Below, one piece after another: positions 63,295-64,000 of a DNA stretch of 64,000 bases (position 1 is its first letter; each line of letters begins with the position of its first letter). Position numbers and translations under genes: made by a program. The notes beneath the pieces were generated by a model that did not search any database, was not told the DNA's origin, and saw only the letters and a program-made list of their open reading frames with translations. Source of the DNA: Verrucomicrobiota bacterium (GTDB taxonomy: Bacteria > Chlamydiota > Chlamydiia > Chlamydiales > SM23-39); contig JAFEGL010000003.1 of the NCBI GenBank assembly GCA_018239895.1, forward strand, positions 124,001 to 188,000, in the 5' to 3' direction.

Positions 63295-64000
63295 TCAAGG
63301 GTTTTCAGATTTGTTAATGAATATTTGAGTCAGCCAGCCCCATGTTTGATTCTTTTGGGACTTCAAAAGTTTTAAAACTTGCGAACTAGTCAGCCTTTTC
63401 AATGAGGCGGCCTGAGGCAAAGCGGGTTCAAAACGGATTTGATCGAGCCGGATGTCGAACTGAGGCACCACCTCGTTGAATTTATAGCCATGGACAAAGT
63501 CTGTCCCTCGAAAAGGGGCAGAAAACTCCTCTTCGACCTGGGCTTCCCAGCTTCTATCGCCCCGATGGCCCCAGGAGCGGACCTTCTTGAGCATCTCCTC
63601 TTTCGTCCTCACCCAGCTGAAGTGGTGAAACATCGGTTTCCCATCGGAGGCGGTGACATTGCGCCTCTTTGGTCCCGGGAGAAAGTCATAAATAGCCTCC
63701 CTCTCCCTCTCGTCAAGCAAGAGGCGGGATGTAAGAGCTCTACGCTGGGCCAAAACAATCGAATCTTCCCACAAAGTCGCCTGGTATCTAGGCTCTCTAA
63801 AATACCAGTAGTTGGCCAGTTTAAGCGCCATGTGCTGGTGGTAATCGCTGCTATCTAGCCATTCAGAGAACTTTTTTCCATCGGGAACCTCGTCGGCATC
63901 GAGAAACAAAATTGTCTCAATTGTGTCTTCCAAGTAGTTGACAGCGATCAGGCGGGAAAGGCTGTGCCAGAAATGATTTGGAGCGATCCGTTTGAATAGA
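63295..64000 (-). CDS. Glycosyltransferase, 5' end beyond the window
   Basis: The frame is open to the window edge (at least 234 codons). TILFLDADEVPDG is a GT2-type DxD motif, preceded by SRLIAVNYLEDTI; the rest has the aromatic-rich acceptor region of such enzymes. A TTG at 63933 could act as a start, but the reading continues upstream with sensible residues (LFKRIAPNHFWHSLSRLIA), so this is a truncated gene. Function as a surface-glycan glycosyltransferase is inferred. Confidence 0.75.
   Translation of the reverse strand, partial: LFKRIAPNHFWHSLSRLIAVNYLEDTIETILFLDADEVPDGKKFSEWLDSSDYHQHMALKLANYWYFREPRYQATLWEDSIVLAQRRALTSRLLLDEREREAIYDFLPGPKRRNVTASDGKPMFHHFSWVRTKEEMLKKVRSWGHRGDRSWEAQVEEEFSAPFRGTDFVHGYKFNEVVPQFDIRLDQIRFEPALPQAASLKRLTSSQVLKLLKSQKNQTWGWLTQIFINKSENP

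Overview
The window is chromosomal DNA from a member of the Chlamydiota. It is most likely an environmental, amoeba-type lineage (Parachlamydia/Waddlia/Simkania-like) rather than Chlamydia itself. Several gene neighbours match the conserved chlamydial order: psd beside secA, lpdA-lipA, glgC followed by a metallophosphoesterase, mutL-pepP, a cluster of pseudopilin-like genes, and an RsbU-type phosphatase near enolase. An Lys/Arg-repeat histone-like protein, a small outer-membrane protein with a MOMP-like start, and several effector-like orphan genes fit the same picture. The exact genus cannot be read from the sequence by eye. The GC-rich housekeeping genes are interrupted by AT-rich islands of orphan genes.

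Layout. 0-6 kb: a repeat-containing orphan (may continue upstream), a dicarboxylate-type symporter, two FAD oxidoreductases and phosphatidylserine decarboxylase. 6-19.3 kb: secA with a small secreted beta-repeat protein, a putative Na+/H+ antiporter, a zinc-ribbon membrane protein, lpdA-lipA, three glycosyltransferases (two a tandem duplication), glgC and a phosphoesterase. 19.3-25.6 kb: an exported beta-carbonic anhydrase divergent from a four-gene YbhGFSR-like ABC exporter, which has an antisense orphan wedged inside it. 25.6-33.8 kb: an AT-rich island with two very large genes that share a C-terminal module. The larger has a lipase-like N-terminus, long coiled coils and a possible degenerate OTU-like C-terminus; the smaller has a two-helix membrane anchor. 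34-40 kb: GxxExxY protein, LysE exporter, and an OppA/unknown/TolC-like operon. 40-46 kb: a pseudopilin operon containing an OPT peptide transporter, then a sensor kinase. 45.7-47.9 kb: a cluster of three orphans, one cysteine-rich and one with a 95-residue uncharged tail. 47.9-54 kb: pepP, mutL, an outer-membrane protein, a CCA-adding-type enzyme, a DUF2608-like phosphatase and a Fic protein. 54-64 kb: histone-like protein, RsbU, a WD40-like protein, a SpoU methylase/RsgA/enolase/two glycosyltransferases operon, peroxiredoxin, an MBL hydrolase directly behind a tRNA-Arg, and a glycosyltransferase cut by the window edge.

How it fits together. Central metabolism (enolase, GlgC, Lpd/LipA), export (SecA, ABC exporter, TolC-like protein, pseudopilins), nutrient import (OPT, OppA, symporters) and envelope biogenesis (Psd, glycosyltransferases) are interleaved with genes that look like host-interaction factors. 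The 25.7-33.8 kb pair is the best candidate for an undescribed system. All functional statements come from motif reading by eye; no database search was run.
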